Source: Nonlabens tegetincola
GTDB lineage: Bacteria > Bacteroidota > Bacteroidia > Flavobacteriales > Flavobacteriaceae
Reading direction: 5' to 3'
NCBI RefSeq assembly: GCF_002954355.1
Contig: NZ_MQVV01000010.1
Span: 1-64,000, forward strand
Length of the DNA: 64,000 nt
Shown: positions 45,414-54,897 of the stretch, in pieces
Position numbering within the stretch: position 1 is the first letter of the stretch
How the letters are laid out: each line of letters begins with the position of its first letter
Notes under the pieces: generated by a model
Told to the model about the DNA's origin: nothing
The model's database searches: none
Seen by the model: only the letters and a program-made list of their open reading frames with translations
Position numbers and translations under genes: made by a program

Positions 45414-47165
45414 TTATTCTACTGTTACCTTTAAATTTAATTCTTGTAATTGCTCCTGATCAATTGCTGCAGGTGCATCAATCATAACGTCGCGACCACT
45501 ATTATTCTTAGGAAATGCGATGAAATCACGAATAGTTTCCTGACCACCTAGAATAGAAACCAATCTATCAAATCCAAAAGCAAGTCCTGCGTGAGGTGGT
45601 GCCCCATATTCAAAAGCATCCATTAAAAAGCCAAATTGAGCTCTAGCCTCTTCAGGCGTAAAACCTAAATGGTTAAACATAAGCGCCTGTAATTCCTTAT
45701 CAAATATTCTTACCGATCCACCACCTATTTCATTTCCATTAAGGACAAGATCATATGCATTGGCTCTTACATTACCAGGATCTGTAGAAAGTTTCTCAAT
45801 ATCTTCAGGTTTTGGTGATGTGAATGGGTGATGCATCGCGTGATAGCGCTCTGTATCCTCATCCCATTCTAATAATGGAAAATCAATTACCCACAAAGGA
45901 GCAAATTCTTCTGGATTGCGCAGTCCTAGTCTTTCTGCCATTTCCATACGTAGAGCGCTTAATTGCGTGCGCGTTTTATTTGTAGGTCCAGACAATACAC
46001 AAATCAAGTCACCGGCCTGTGCTCCTGTAGCTTCTGCCCATTGAGCTAGATCTTCTTGTGAATAAAATTTATCTACACTAGATTTAAAACTACCATCCTC
46101 ATTGCACTTTACATAGACCATTCCTAGAGCGCCTACTTGAGGACGTTTTACCCAATCAATTAACTTATCAATTTCCTTACGAGTCATGCTAGCTGCACCT
46201 GGAACAGCAATTCCAACTACAATTTCTGCTTCATTAAAGATTTTAAAATCTCTCGCTTTCGCGAAAGCGGAAAGATCACCAAACTCCATCCCAAAGCGAA
46301 TATCTGGTTTGTCATTACCGTATTTTTCCATCGCTTCCTGATAAGTCATACGAGGAAACTTATCAACCTGGACATTCTTAACTTCTTTTAGTAAATGCCT
46401 CGTCATTTCCTCAAAAATGTTAAGTACATCTTCCTGCTCAACAAATGACATTTCACAGTCTATTTGTGTGAATTCCGGCTGCCTGTCTGCTCTTAAGTCC
46501 TCATCACGGAAACATTTAACTATCTGAAAATATTTATCCAGTCCACCTACCATAAGCAACTGCTTAAAGGTTTGAGGAGATTGTGGTAGTGCATAAAACT
46601 GACCTTCATTCATTCGACTAGGGACTACAAAGTCACGAGCGCCTTCAGGAGTTGATTTGATCAAAACAGGTGTTTCTACCTCTACAAAATCCTTAGATGC
46701 AAGAAAATTACGTACCTGCATAGCTACCTTAGATCGGAAAATAAGATTTTCACGCACGGGATTACGACGTATATCTAGGTAGCGGTATTTCATTCTAAGT
46801 TCTTCACCACCATCTGTTTCATCTTCAATAGTAAACGGTGGCGTTTTTGAAGCACTTAGAATTTTTAATTCCTTTACAAGTATTTCAACATCACCTGTAG
46901 GTATTTTAGCATTTTTTGATTCACGCTCGATTACAGTACCTTTTACTTGTATTACATACTCGCGACCTAACGTTTGAGCGGTTTTCATAACTGTCTCATC
47001 TGTACGGTCCTCATCAAAAATAAGCTGTGTAATACCGTAACGATCTCTCAAATCAACCCAAATCATAAATCCTTTGTCACGAGATTTTTGAACCCAACCA
47101 GACAGGGTTACCTCTTTATTTACATCGCTCACTCTTAAACTTCCGCAGTCGTGTGTTCTATACAT
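45414..47165 (-). CDS. aspS: Aspartyl-tRNA synthetase
   Basis: 583 residues from the ATG at 47165 ([11 protein letters not shown]); the in-frame ATG at 47189 would add eight residues atypical of the family. A class II synthetase: an N-terminal OB-fold anticodon domain (about 1-105), then motif 2 ([18 protein letters not shown] near 213) and motif 3 ([10 protein letters not shown] near 530) of the catalytic core, with a bacterial insertion (GAD) domain between. It charges tRNA-Asp. The palindrome at 46255 encodes SAFAKARD in the insertion domain. Confidence 0.96.
   Translation of the reverse strand: MYRTHDCGSLRVSDVNKEVTLSGWVQKSRDKGFMIWVDLRDRYGITQLIFDEDRTDETVMKTAQTLGREYVIQVKGTVIERESKNAKIPTGDVEILVKELKILSASKTPPFTIEDETDGGEELRMKYRYLDIRRNPVRENLIFRSKVAMQVRNFLASKDFVEVETPVLIKSTPEGARDFVVPSRMNEGQFYALPQSPQTFKQLLMVGGLDKYFQIVKCFRDEDLRADRQPEFTQIDCEMSFVEQEDVLNIFEEMTRHLLKEVKNVQVDKFPRMTYQEAMEKYGNDKPDIRFGMEFGDLSAFAKARDFKIFNEAEIVVGIAVPGAASMTRKEIDKLIDWVKRPQVGALGMVYVKCNEDGSFKSSVDKFYSQEDLAQWAEATGAQAGDLICVLSGPTNKTRTQLSALRMEMAERLGLRNPEEFAPLWVIDFPLLEWDEDTERYHAMHHPFTSPKPEDIEKLSTDPGNVRANAYDLVLNGNEIGGGSVRIFDKELQALMFNHLGFTPEEARAQFGFLMDAFEYGAPPHAGLAFGFDRLVSILGGQETIRDFIAFPKNNSGRDVMIDAPAAIDQEQLQELNLKVTVE
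46254..46269. repeat. Interspersed palindrome, 16-base form
   Basis: Inside aspS; translated as AFAKA. Confidence 0.95.
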
Positions 47166-47368
47166 AATATGTTCTATAAGGAGCAGCAAAAATAAACCGA
47201 TTCCAACGGATATTAAACATTAAATACTTAACATTTTAAATCATAGCAATGACAAAACACGATGAAACATGTGATTTTAAAAATTAATAATATTCTGTTA
47301 TTCAGAATGATACACCTTTAATGTAAATTTAACGTTACCTAATTGTTGCGTATATGTAATTTTAAAGT

Positions 47369-47376
47369 TAAATTTG
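47369..47376 (+). promoter_or_regulatory. Promoter box (TAAATTTG) with -33 TTG
   Basis: TAnnTTTG match, with TTG at 47346-47348 twenty bases upstream, the usual flavobacterial spacing. It lies 24 bases before the ATG at 47401. Confidence 0.6.
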
Positions 47377-47400
47377 GGTAGAACTTAAAAAGTATAGGTC

Positions 47401-47760
47401 ATGAAAAACGTATTGATGGTAGCAGCATTGCTTGTAGGTTTTATAGTAAGCGCTCAAGAAGAAAACAAGCCCCAATTTGAACAATTAGAAAATGGTATGG
47501 TTAAGGCGACTTATTTCCATGACAACGGTTCAATTGCAGAGGAAGGAACATTTTTAAACAAAAAACGCCATGGTGAATGGATTTCTTATGATCAAAATGG
47601 TAATAAGATAGCACAAGCAGAATATTCACAAAATGAAAGAAGTGGTAAGTGGTTTTTTTGGAAAGGTGAAACACTAGTAGAGGTTGATTATTCTAATAAT
47701 GCAATTGTTGCTGTAAACAACTGGACAAATAAGGAGGCAGTAGCCATTAATAAACCTTAA
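47401..47760 (+). CDS. Exported YwqK/MORN-like repeat protein
   Basis: A 119-residue exported protein. Signal peptide about 1-18 (ending VSAQE). The mature protein has MORN-like repeats of the type G-S-x-x-E-E-G and HGEWISYDQNGNKIAQ. Proteins of this type are often labelled toxin-antitoxin YwqK family antitoxin, which is a name only; no toxin is adjacent. It has its own promoter and a strong terminator, so it is a single-gene unit. Confidence 0.8.
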   Translation: MKNVLMVAALLVGFIVSAQEENKPQFEQLENGMVKATYFHDNGSIAEEGTFLNKKRHGEWISYDQNGNKIAQAEYSQNERSGKWFFWKGETLVEVDYSNNAIVAVNNWTNKEAVAINKP

Positions 47761-47780
47761 TTTTAAAAATTTATACAATA

Positions 47781-47809
47781 AAAACCTCGCCAAATGGCGA
47801 GGTTTTTTT
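47781..47809 (+). terminator. Rho-independent terminator
   Basis: A stem AACCTCGCC / GGCGAGGTT with a 5-base loop, preceded by A and followed by seven T. It ends the YwqK-like gene. Confidence 0.9.
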
Positions 47810-47860
47810 GTTTCTAGTTTTAAGTTCTGAGATCTATTAACGACTAATCTTTAACAAATC

Positions 47861-47895
47861 TTTGTTTAACTTAATTAACGTATTTGTTAAACAAA
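47861..47895. promoter_or_regulatory. Inverted repeat upstream of the TetR-family gene, likely operator
   Basis: Perfect 10-base arms TTTGTTTAAC (47861-47870) and GTTAAACAAA (47886-47895) are separated by 15 bases containing the palindrome TTAATTAA. It ends 30 bases before the TetR-family ATG. The symmetry suits an autoregulatory site of a dimeric repressor; this is inference. Confidence 0.6.
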
Positions 47896-47925
47896 ATTGT
47901 ATTTTTACCAAAAGGATTAATTGTT

Positions 47926-48609
47926 ATGGCCACAGTAAAAAAATCTACCGCAAAAAAGACAACTAAAAAGAAAACTCCTAATCGCCAGGATATTATAACG
48001 GCTTACATGGAATACGTTTTAGAGCATGAAAAAGAACCTAAAAGTGTATACAAGTTTGCCAAGGAAAATAAAATGGAAGAGCAAGAATTCTATGCACATT
48101 TTGGAAGCATAGAAGGTTTACGCAAGGAAATTTGGAATACCTTTTTTACTATGACAATGGACGTTGCTCATAAGAATGAGGATTATGCACATTTTTCTAA
48201 TCGTGAAAAAATGCTCACTTTTTTCTACACCTTTTTTGAATTACTAACTATGAATCGTAGTTATGTTTTATTTACTCTACATGGTAAACAAAGCATGATG
48301 AACAAAATGGATGAACTTAAAGGTTTAAGAAAACATGTAAAGGATTTTGCCCGAACATTAATTCAAGAACGTAATGAAAGTAAGACCAATATTTTACTAG
48401 AGCGTTCAGAAAGTATCTACAGCGAGGGCGCATGGATTCAAATGCTTTTCCTTTTAAAATTTTGGATGGATGACGATAGTCCAGGATTTGAAAAAACAGA
48501 CATGGCTATTGAAAAATCCGTTAATACCATTTTTGATGTTTTTGATAACACACCCTTAGATGCAGTTTTAGACTTTGGTAAATTCCTATGGAAGGAGCGC
48601 ATGGCTTAA
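47926..48609 (+). CDS. TetR/AcrR-family regulator
   Basis: 227 residues from the ATG at 47926. A lysine/threonine-rich, histone-like N-terminal tail (about 1-20: KKSTAKKTTKKKT) precedes a helix-turn-helix of the TetR type (about 23-70: RQDIITAYMEYVLE, FAKENKMEEQEFYAHFGSIEGLRKEIW). The rest is a helical ligand/dimerisation domain. The basic N-terminal tail is unusual for TetR proteins. It precedes the ABC1-family kinase by 110 bases; the pair probably shares regulation. Confidence 0.85.
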   Translation: MATVKKSTAKKTTKKKTPNRQDIITAYMEYVLEHEKEPKSVYKFAKENKMEEQEFYAHFGSIEGLRKEIWNTFFTMTMDVAHKNEDYAHFSNREKMLTFFYTFFELLTMNRSYVLFTLHGKQSMMNKMDELKGLRKHVKDFARTLIQERNESKTNILLERSESIYSEGAWIQMLFLLKFWMDDDSPGFEKTDMAIEKSVNTIFDVFDNTPLDAVLDFGKFLWKERMA

Positions 48610-48719
48610 AATCTAAATTGATATAAAGAATTTTAAGGTCTAAAAGCATCTAAATCGTTTTGCAATCGGTTACAGCTATAAGCCTTTTGCATGTAAATCA
48701 GGTTTTACATTTTCTTGTT

Positions 48720-50063
48720 ATGAAAACAATTGACAAAATACCTACTAGTAAAATAGGCCGCACTACAGAGCTAGTAAAGACTGGTGCCAAAATAGGTGCC
48801 AACTACCTAAAGTATTATTCAAAAAAAGCTGTTAATCCAACTCTTGACCGTAGTACTTTGGACGAGGACAATGCTGCCGATATTTATGATGGATTAAAAA
48901 GTTTGAAAGGTAGCGCTCTTAAAGTAGCTCAAATGCTTTCTATGGATAAGAGCTTGTTACCTGGTGCTTACGTAGAAAAATTTAGTCTAGCTCAATTTAG
49001 CGTTCCACCATTATCAGCACCCTTAGTTCGTAAAACATTTAGAAAGTATCAAAACGCATATCCTGAAGATATATATGATTCGTTTTCAAAAGATTCTGTA
49101 AATGCAGCTAGTATCGGTCAAGTGCACAAAGCGACTAAGGATGGTAAACAGCTCGCTGTAAAAATTCAATATCCAGGAGTGGCAGATTCTATAAGTAGTG
49201 ACCTTGCCCTTGTAAAGCCTATCGCCATCAAAATGTTCAATTTGAAAGGCGAAGACAGCAAGCGTTATTTTGCCGAAGTAGAAGAAAAACTTTTAGAAGA
49301 AACCGACTATGAATTAGAGGTAAAGCAAAGTATAGAAGTTACTGAGGCTTGTAGCCATATACCTGGATTAAAATTTCCATCTTATTATCCAGAGCTTTCT
49401 AGCAAGCGCATTATAACCATGGATTGGATGCAAGGAACACACTTAAGTGAATTTGCAAAAACAGATTTTAACTCCAAAACTGGGAATAAATTAGGTCAAA
49501 CGCTTTGGGATTTTTACATGTTTCAAATGCACGGCCTTAAAGCCGTACATGCAGATCCTCATCCTGGTAATTTTCTAATTTCAGAGGATAATGAATTAAT
49601 TGCAATAGATTTTGGATGTATCAAACAAGTACCTGAAGAATTTTACCAGCCTTACTTTGAGCTTGCGGTACCAGAACATATCAACAACCCTGATACATTC
49701 AAGGAAAAATTGAAACAGCTAGAAATCCTACGTCCAGACGATACTGATCAAGAAATTGAATATTTCTCTGCTTTATTCCATGAGATGCTTAGTTTGTTTA
49801 CTAAACCTTTTCAAGAAAAAACTTTCGACTTTTCTGATGAATCTTTTTGGGATGAAATATCCTCTTTAAGTGAGAAGTATAGCAACGATAAGGAATTGCG
49901 TAAAATGAACGGTAATAGAGGTAGTAAGCATTTCCTATATATCAATCGCACTTTCTTTGGACTATATAATCTATTACACGATTTAAAAGCAACTGTAAAC
50001 ACTCACGATTATATAAAATATCTAGAAGAAAAAGGTCTTAAAAATCATAGCGCGCTCTCATAA
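48720..50063 (+). CDS. ABC1/UbiB-family atypical protein kinase-like protein
   Basis: 447 residues from the ATG at 48720 (MKTIDKIPTSKIGR); the in-frame TTG at 48660 adds a dubious extension. Family marks are GAxKxAQ-type motif LKGSALKVAQMLSMD, AASIGQVHKAT (A-rich loop), AVKIQYPG (Lys), HADPHPGNF and the metal-binding DFGCIKQ. UbiB-family ATPases support isoprenoid-lipid/quinone metabolism in bacteria; the role in this organism is unknown. No ubi/men genes lie beside it. The preceding TetR gene suggests regulated expression. Confidence 0.88.
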   Translation: MKTIDKIPTSKIGRTTELVKTGAKIGANYLKYYSKKAVNPTLDRSTLDEDNAADIYDGLKSLKGSALKVAQMLSMDKSLLPGAYVEKFSLAQFSVPPLSAPLVRKTFRKYQNAYPEDIYDSFSKDSVNAASIGQVHKATKDGKQLAVKIQYPGVADSISSDLALVKPIAIKMFNLKGEDSKRYFAEVEEKLLEETDYELEVKQSIEVTEACSHIPGLKFPSYYPELSSKRIITMDWMQGTHLSEFAKTDFNSKTGNKLGQTLWDFYMFQMHGLKAVHADPHPGNFLISEDNELIAIDFGCIKQVPEEFYQPYFELAVPEHINNPDTFKEKLKQLEILRPDDTDQEIEYFSALFHEMLSLFTKPFQEKTFDFSDESFWDEISSLSEKYSNDKELRKMNGNRGSKHFLYINRTFFGLYNLLHDLKATVNTHDYIKYLEEKGLKNHSALS

Positions 50064-50077
50064 TGTGAAGCGCGCTA
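50048..50077 (+). terminator. GC-rich stem-loop over the ABC1-kinase stop codon
   Basis: Arms TAGCGCGCT (50048-50056) and AGCGCGCTA (50069-50077) flank the stop codon at 50061-50063. There is no T-run after it, so it may be an RNA stability or weak terminator structure rather than a standard terminator. Confidence 0.45.
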
Positions 50078-50116
50078 TTAGAAATTATAGTATTAAGCAG
50101 TTTATAGAATCGATAC

Positions 50117-51409
50117 TTAATCTTTATAAACCACTCCATCCTTCATAACAAAATCTATTTGCTCTAGAATGGCGATATTCTTTTCTGGATTTTCTGTTAC
50201 CGCTACCACATCTGCATAGAAACCAGGTTGCAACTGTCCGATTTCATTTTCCATATTAAGGATTATAGCTGGTGAAATAGTGGCGCTTTGTAAGGCTTCC
50301 ATAGGTTTCATTCCAGCTTCTACCATGTAGCCAAATTCCTTGGCATTTTTACCATGGGCAAACACACCAGCATCAGTACCAAAAACAATAGGCACACCTC
50401 GCTTGTAGGCTCTCGCAAAGGTCCCTTGTATTTGTGGACCAACTTCTCTCGCCTTGGGTACAACCACTTCTGGATAAAAACCTTCTTCCTCTGCTTTGAG
50501 TGCCACTTCTTTACCTGCCGTTATGGTAGGAACTAGATAGCAATTTTTCTCAATCATAAGATCCATTGTTTCTTCACTCATATAGGTACCATGCTCAATG
50601 GTTTTAACACCACCTTCAACAGCCCTACGCATGCCCTCGTCACCGTGAGCATGAGCAGCTACATGAAACCCATAATCAGCAGCGGTTTGTGTAATCGAGC
50701 GTATTTCTTCAATAGTAAATTGTGGGTTACTGCCGTTTTTTGCAACACTTAAAACACCACCAGTTGCTGTAATCTTTATACAGTCTGCGCCATTTTTATA
50801 CCTATGTCTAACAGCTTCCCTACCTTCTTCGGGAGAATTAATTACTCCTTGTCTGGGACCTGGATCACCCATTAATTTTTGATTACTACCATTTGTAGGG
50901 TCTGCATGACCGCCAGTACTAGCAATAGATTTTCCAGCCGTAAAAATACGCGGTCCCGGTACTTTCCCTTTATTAATAGCATCTCGCAGGGAAATATTTA
51001 TACCACTACCACCTAAATCTCTTACTGTTGTAAAACCTGAAAGAAGTGTGATTTCAGCATACTTTACTGAGTCATAAGCAACATCTGCTGGATCGTCTAC
51101 ATATTTTTGGACATATGCATGTGGATTATATTCTGTCTCCATATGCACATGCATATCTGTAAATCCTGGCATCACCCATTGATCTTTTAAATCTATAAGG
51201 TTTATTTGTCCTGTAGGTGTTTTGTATCCCTTCTGCACTGATTGTATTTTATTCCCTTCAATGATTAAAGTCATTTCGGTTTGCCACTCACCTTTTTTGG
51301 CATCTAGTAAGTGACCTGCGTGTATGAACGTTGTGGTTGAAGGTTGTTGTGAGTACGCTTTCGCGAAAGCGAGACATACCAACAACATCAGTGCTGCGAT
51401 ATTTTTCAT
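50117..51409 (-). CDS. Exported amidohydrolase (imidazolonepropionase-like)
   Basis: A 430-residue exported metal-dependent hydrolase. Signal peptide about 1-18: AFAKA (14-18), encoded by the palindrome at 51357, followed by YSQQ, so the cleavage is likely after A-K-A. Metal-binding motifs are HVHMET near 85, the Lys in CIKITATGG near 213, HAHGDEG near 254, EHGTY near 274 and FGTDAG near 341. The family includes peptidases and imidazolonepropionase-like enzymes acting on cyclic amides; substrate unknown. It starts close after the DegT-type aminotransferase (2-base gap, same strand). Confidence 0.87.
   Translation of the reverse strand: MKNIAALMLLVCLAFAKAYSQQPSTTTFIHAGHLLDAKKGEWQTEMTLIIEGNKIQSVQKGYKTPTGQINLIDLKDQWVMPGFTDMHVHMETEYNPHAYVQKYVDDPADVAYDSVKYAEITLLSGFTTVRDLGGSGINISLRDAINKGKVPGPRIFTAGKSIASTGGHADPTNGSNQKLMGDPGPRQGVINSPEEGREAVRHRYKNGADCIKITATGGVLSVAKNGSNPQFTIEEIRSITQTAADYGFHVAAHAHGDEGMRRAVEGGVKTIEHGTYMSEETMDLMIEKNCYLVPTITAGKEVALKAEEEGFYPEVVVPKAREVGPQIQGTFARAYKRGVPIVFGTDAGVFAHGKNAKEFGYMVEAGMKPMEALQSATISPAIILNMENEIGQLQPGFYADVVAVTENPEKNIAILEQIDFVMKDGVVYKD
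51356..51371. repeat. Interspersed palindrome, 16-base form, in a signal peptide
   Basis: Encodes AFAKA at the end of the amidohydrolase signal peptide. Confidence 0.95.
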
Positions 51410-51411
51410 AA

Positions 51412-52545
51412 TTAAGAATTTACAAACTCTAATACTTTGTCTGTTATAAATTTGATTTGCTCGTCATCCAATTCTGTGTGCATAGGTAATGATATACATT
51501 CCTTTACTAATCTATTTGTTACTCCAAAGTCCTTTTCTTGATAGCGATCATCGGCATAGGCTTTTTGAAGGTGTAATGGTATAGGATAGTAAACACCGCA
51601 AGGAATATCATGTTGGTTCAAATAGGCTACGAGCGCATCGCGATCGGTATCTTTTACAAGTAAGGTATATTGATGAAACACATGACAATCACAGTTATCA
51701 CAAATGAGCGGCGTGATAATCTTCTCGTTACCAGCAAGTGCTGCCGTGTATTTTCTAGCAGCGGTTCTACGAGCCTCATTGTATTGATCTAGACGACGTA
51801 ATTTTGATCTAAGAACAGTTGCCTGAACAGAATCCAATCGTGAATTGACTCCTACAACATCGTGGTGATATCTAACATACATTCCATGATTCACGATTCC
51901 TCTTATGGTATGAGCAAGATCATCATCATTAGTAAAAATAGCGCCACCATCACCATAACAACCTAAATTTTTGGAAGGAAAAAAAGAAGTAGTACCTACA
52001 TTACCTATTGTTCCAGTCTTAGACTTAGTACCATCCTCATTTAAGTAGTTAGCTCCAATAGCTTGTGCATTATCCTCAATCACATACAAATCATGCTCTC
52101 TTGCAATTTCCATGATTTCACTCATGTTTGCTACTTGCCCAAATAAATGAACAGGTACGATGGCCTTAGTTTTAGGAGTAATGGCTTTTCTTATAGCTTC
52201 TGGATCAATGTTAAAATTGAAAGGATTAACATCCACTAGAACTGGTGTAAGCCTAAGTAGCGCAATTACCTCAACTGTCGCTGCAAACGTAAAATCGGCA
52301 GTAATCACTTCATCACCTGGCTCTAGACCCAATCCCATCATAGCTATTTGAAGAGCATCAGTACCATTGGCACATGGTATCACATGTTTTACATCTAGGT
52401 ACTCTTCTAGCTCTTTTTGAAAAGCGTGAACTTCGGGACCATTTATATATGCGGTAGATTCTATCACATTCATGATACCTGCATCTACCTCTTCTTTTAT
52501 TTTTTCATATTGACCTTTGAGGTCAACCATTTGAATCTTACGCAT
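51412..52545 (-). CDS. DegT/DnrJ/EryC1/StrS-family sugar aminotransferase
   Basis: A 377-residue PLP enzyme, Schiff-base lysine K192 in FFPSKNLGCYGDGG, and the family N-terminus DLKGQYEKIKEEV. These enzymes transfer an amino group to a keto-sugar nucleotide in lipopolysaccharide or surface-glycan synthesis. Its neighbour kdtA, on the other strand, suggests surface-glycan context, but no other sugar-nucleotide enzymes adjoin. Specific sugar not predictable. Confidence 0.9.
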   Translation of the reverse strand: MRKIQMVDLKGQYEKIKEEVDAGIMNVIESTAYINGPEVHAFQKELEEYLDVKHVIPCANGTDALQIAMMGLGLEPGDEVITADFTFAATVEVIALLRLTPVLVDVNPFNFNIDPEAIRKAITPKTKAIVPVHLFGQVANMSEIMEIAREHDLYVIEDNAQAIGANYLNEDGTKSKTGTIGNVGTTSFFPSKNLGCYGDGGAIFTNDDDLAHTIRGIVNHGMYVRYHHDVVGVNSRLDSVQATVLRSKLRRLDQYNEARRTAARKYTAALAGNEKIITPLICDNCDCHVFHQYTLLVKDTDRDALVAYLNQHDIPCGVYYPIPLHLQKAYADDRYQEKDFGVTNRLVKECISLPMHTELDDEQIKFITDKVLEFVNS

Positions 52546-52663
52546 TTGTAATTTAATTTTTGGAAAAAGTCAATGTTTTGACTCTACTTGTAAAAATACG
52601 CAATATTAGGAGCATGACCCAAGCGTATTTTTTGTACTATTTTTGAGTAAAATCAATTGTTTT

Positions 52664-53926
52664 TTGAAAGTTTTATATCGTATTATAATGGCTGCTGCAA
52701 AGGCTGGCTTGCCCCTAATCGGATTATTCAATAAAAAGATTAACCTAGGGGCAAAAGGTCGTGGTGCTACGTGGGATATCCTTGATCAAAAGGTAAAGAA
52801 AACTACTCCAAAAATCTGGGTTCACGCAGCCAGCCTAGGAGAGTTTGAACAAGTAGTCCCAGTGCTAGAAAAAATTAATCGAGAAAAATATCAAGTTGTT
52901 TTAAGCTTTTTCTCACCTAGTGGTTATGAAAATAAAAAGCATACATCGCTGGCTGATGTTGTTTGTTACCTACCTCTTGACACAAGGACTAATGCTCAAA
53001 AATTCATAAAGATTGTTGAGCCCAGTCTCGCAATTATGGTAAAATATGAGTTTTGGCCACAATACCTTAATCAACTTAAACTTAAAAAGATTCACACCAT
53101 ACTAGTAAGTGGAGTTTTTAGAGAAAAAATGCCTTTTAATTCCTGGTACGGCAAGTGGATGACACCTTCTTTAGAAGCCTTTTCTCATTTCTTTTTACAA
53201 GATGAACATTCATTATACCATCTTAAAAATCTGGGATATACAAATGCAACCGTGAGCGGCGATACTAGGTTTGATCGTGCCAGCCAACTCATTGAGCGTG
53301 GTAACCATCTAGATTTCTTAGATGAATTTCTCGCTAACAAAAAGTGCCTCGTGGTAGGTAGTAGCTGGCCAGAGGATATTTCGGTTATGAAGAACTGGTT
53401 AAACTCCAATAGTCAAAATGAAGATTACAAGGTAATCATAGCACCACACGAAGTTCATAGTAATGCGATAAAGCAATTAATAGATCAACTTGATCATCCT
53501 GTACAATTGTACAGTGAGATTGAAAAAAATAAAGTAGTCGAAGAAACAACTACCCTTATAATCGACAGTATAGGAAAGCTTACTCTAGCCTATAGCTACG
53601 CTAGTATTGCTTATGTAGGTGGAGCTATGGGTACAAAAGGATTGCACAATATTCTCGAGGCCGCAACCTTTGGAATACCGGTAGTGATTGGAAAAAACTA
53701 TGAAAAATTTCCTGAGGCAGGAAAACTTGAAGATTTAGGCGGACTGTTTTCAATAAAAAACAAACAAGAATTCAATGAGATAATCAATAAACTTTTTGAA
53801 GATGATTATTTAAGAGACAAAACTGGTATGATTTCTGGACATTGGATTAACAGCAATACGGGTGCCACTCGATTAATACTTAATTATTTAAAAGAATACA
53901 ATGAAGATATGGTTGTCCATAATTAG
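52664..53926 (+). CDS. waaA: 3-deoxy-D-manno-octulosonic acid transferase
   Basis: About 420 residues. I place the start at TTG 52664 (translating as MKVLYRIIMAAAKAGLPL), matching the usual hydrophobic KdtA N-terminus; 52643 (TTG) and 52688 (ATG) are alternatives. A GT-B fold glycosyltransferase that adds Kdo to lipid A at the inner membrane. Signatures include VHAASLGEFEQVVPVLE, PEDISVMKNW, YVGGAMGTKGLHNILEAATFGIPVVIG (donor site). Its 3' end overlaps the following gene by 26 bases. Confidence 0.93.
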   Translation: MKVLYRIIMAAAKAGLPLIGLFNKKINLGAKGRGATWDILDQKVKKTTPKIWVHAASLGEFEQVVPVLEKINREKYQVVLSFFSPSGYENKKHTSLADVVCYLPLDTRTNAQKFIKIVEPSLAIMVKYEFWPQYLNQLKLKKIHTILVSGVFREKMPFNSWYGKWMTPSLEAFSHFFLQDEHSLYHLKNLGYTNATVSGDTRFDRASQLIERGNHLDFLDEFLANKKCLVVGSSWPEDISVMKNWLNSNSQNEDYKVIIAPHEVHSNAIKQLIDQLDHPVQLYSEIEKNKVVEETTTLIIDSIGKLTLAYSYASIAYVGGAMGTKGLHNILEAATFGIPVVIGKNYEKFPEAGKLEDLGGLFSIKNKQEFNEIINKLFEDDYLRDKTGMISGHWINSNTGATRLILNYLKEYNEDMVVHN

Positions 53927-54878
53927 CCTTTTTATAAGTTTAATTAATAATGCCCAAGATAACATTGTTGTAGTGGACAATGAAACAAAAGAAGGCATTG
54001 CATTTGCCACGGTAAGTTTTGGTAACGGTAATGGAACCTTTGCCGATGGTGATGGTGTATTCAAATTCTCAAAGGTCCTTTATAAGGATGTTGATTCTTT
54101 ATTCATTAGCTCAATAGGCTATCAAGAACTGGCTTTATCATCAAGTAAAATCGCAGACACTTTATTCCTCAAAGCCAAACAAAACAATCTGGAAACAGTT
54201 ATTATAAACGCACAACTTACAGGAAAACACAAACGAAAGAAAAAGAAAGAGCTCGTTCATGATAATTATCATGATTGCTGGCTACCTACTGTAGAAAGTG
54301 AAATCGCTGTAAGATTTGATCGCTATGAAAACGCACCTACTCAAATCAAAATATTAAAACTACCTATATTACTAGAAGACACGCAGCGCAGCAAAAATCG
54401 TAAACAGACCAGAAGATTCTCTACCATGTTTAGAGTTGTGTTTTACGACGTATCACCAGATGGCAAACCAGTAAGAGAATCTCTGTGGCCTTCAAAAACT
54501 TTTATAATTACCCAAGAAGCCGGCGACGTGTACGAGCTGGATATTGAAGATCTCAATATTAATATTCCTCAAGAAGGCATTTTTGCTTCCATACAAGTTT
54601 TAGGCTATACCACGCCCAAGGGCGAATTAATAAAAGCAAAAAAATATCGTGAATTCAAATCTAAGTACGGTACCCAAAAAATAGCCACAACTTATAGACC
54701 TCTATTACCTTTTACTGACGAGATAGAAGGGAAGAAAACGTATGTACGTCGCATATTTTTAAACAACAAGCAATGGACACTTTTTGATTTCTCCTATAAT
54801 CCAAAAAGCAAATTACTGCGCAGTGGTCATGAAAATTACGGCATGGGCGCCGAGTTTAAAGTGTTCTACAAAGACTAA
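53901..54878 (+). CDS. Exported protein with carboxypeptidase-regulatory-like domain
   Basis: 325 residues. Signal peptide about 1-18 (ending INNAQ), then a CarboxypepD_reg-like beta domain (about 20-95: TKEGIAFATVSFGNGNGTFADGDG). The rest has no recognised domain; a basic patch KHKRKKKK is near 111-118. Such domains are common at the N-terminus of TonB-linked outer-membrane proteins of this phylum, but no barrel follows here. It overlaps waaA by 26 bases, so the two are translationally linked. Function unknown. Confidence 0.72.
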   Translation: MKIWLSIISLFISLINNAQDNIVVVDNETKEGIAFATVSFGNGNGTFADGDGVFKFSKVLYKDVDSLFISSIGYQELALSSSKIADTLFLKAKQNNLETVIINAQLTGKHKRKKKKELVHDNYHDCWLPTVESEIAVRFDRYENAPTQIKILKLPILLEDTQRSKNRKQTRRFSTMFRVVFYDVSPDGKPVRESLWPSKTFIITQEAGDVYELDIEDLNINIPQEGIFASIQVLGYTTPKGELIKAKKYREFKSKYGTQKIATTYRPLLPFTDEIEGKKTYVRRIFLNNKQWTLFDFSYNPKSKLLRSGHENYGMGAEFKVFYKD

Positions 54879-54897
54879 TCCAAAGAAAAAATCTAGA

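Noticed and set aside
47401-47760. Toxin-antitoxin module at the YwqK-like gene
   Set aside because: The label comes from the family name only; the protein is exported, has its own terminator, and no toxin gene adjoins.
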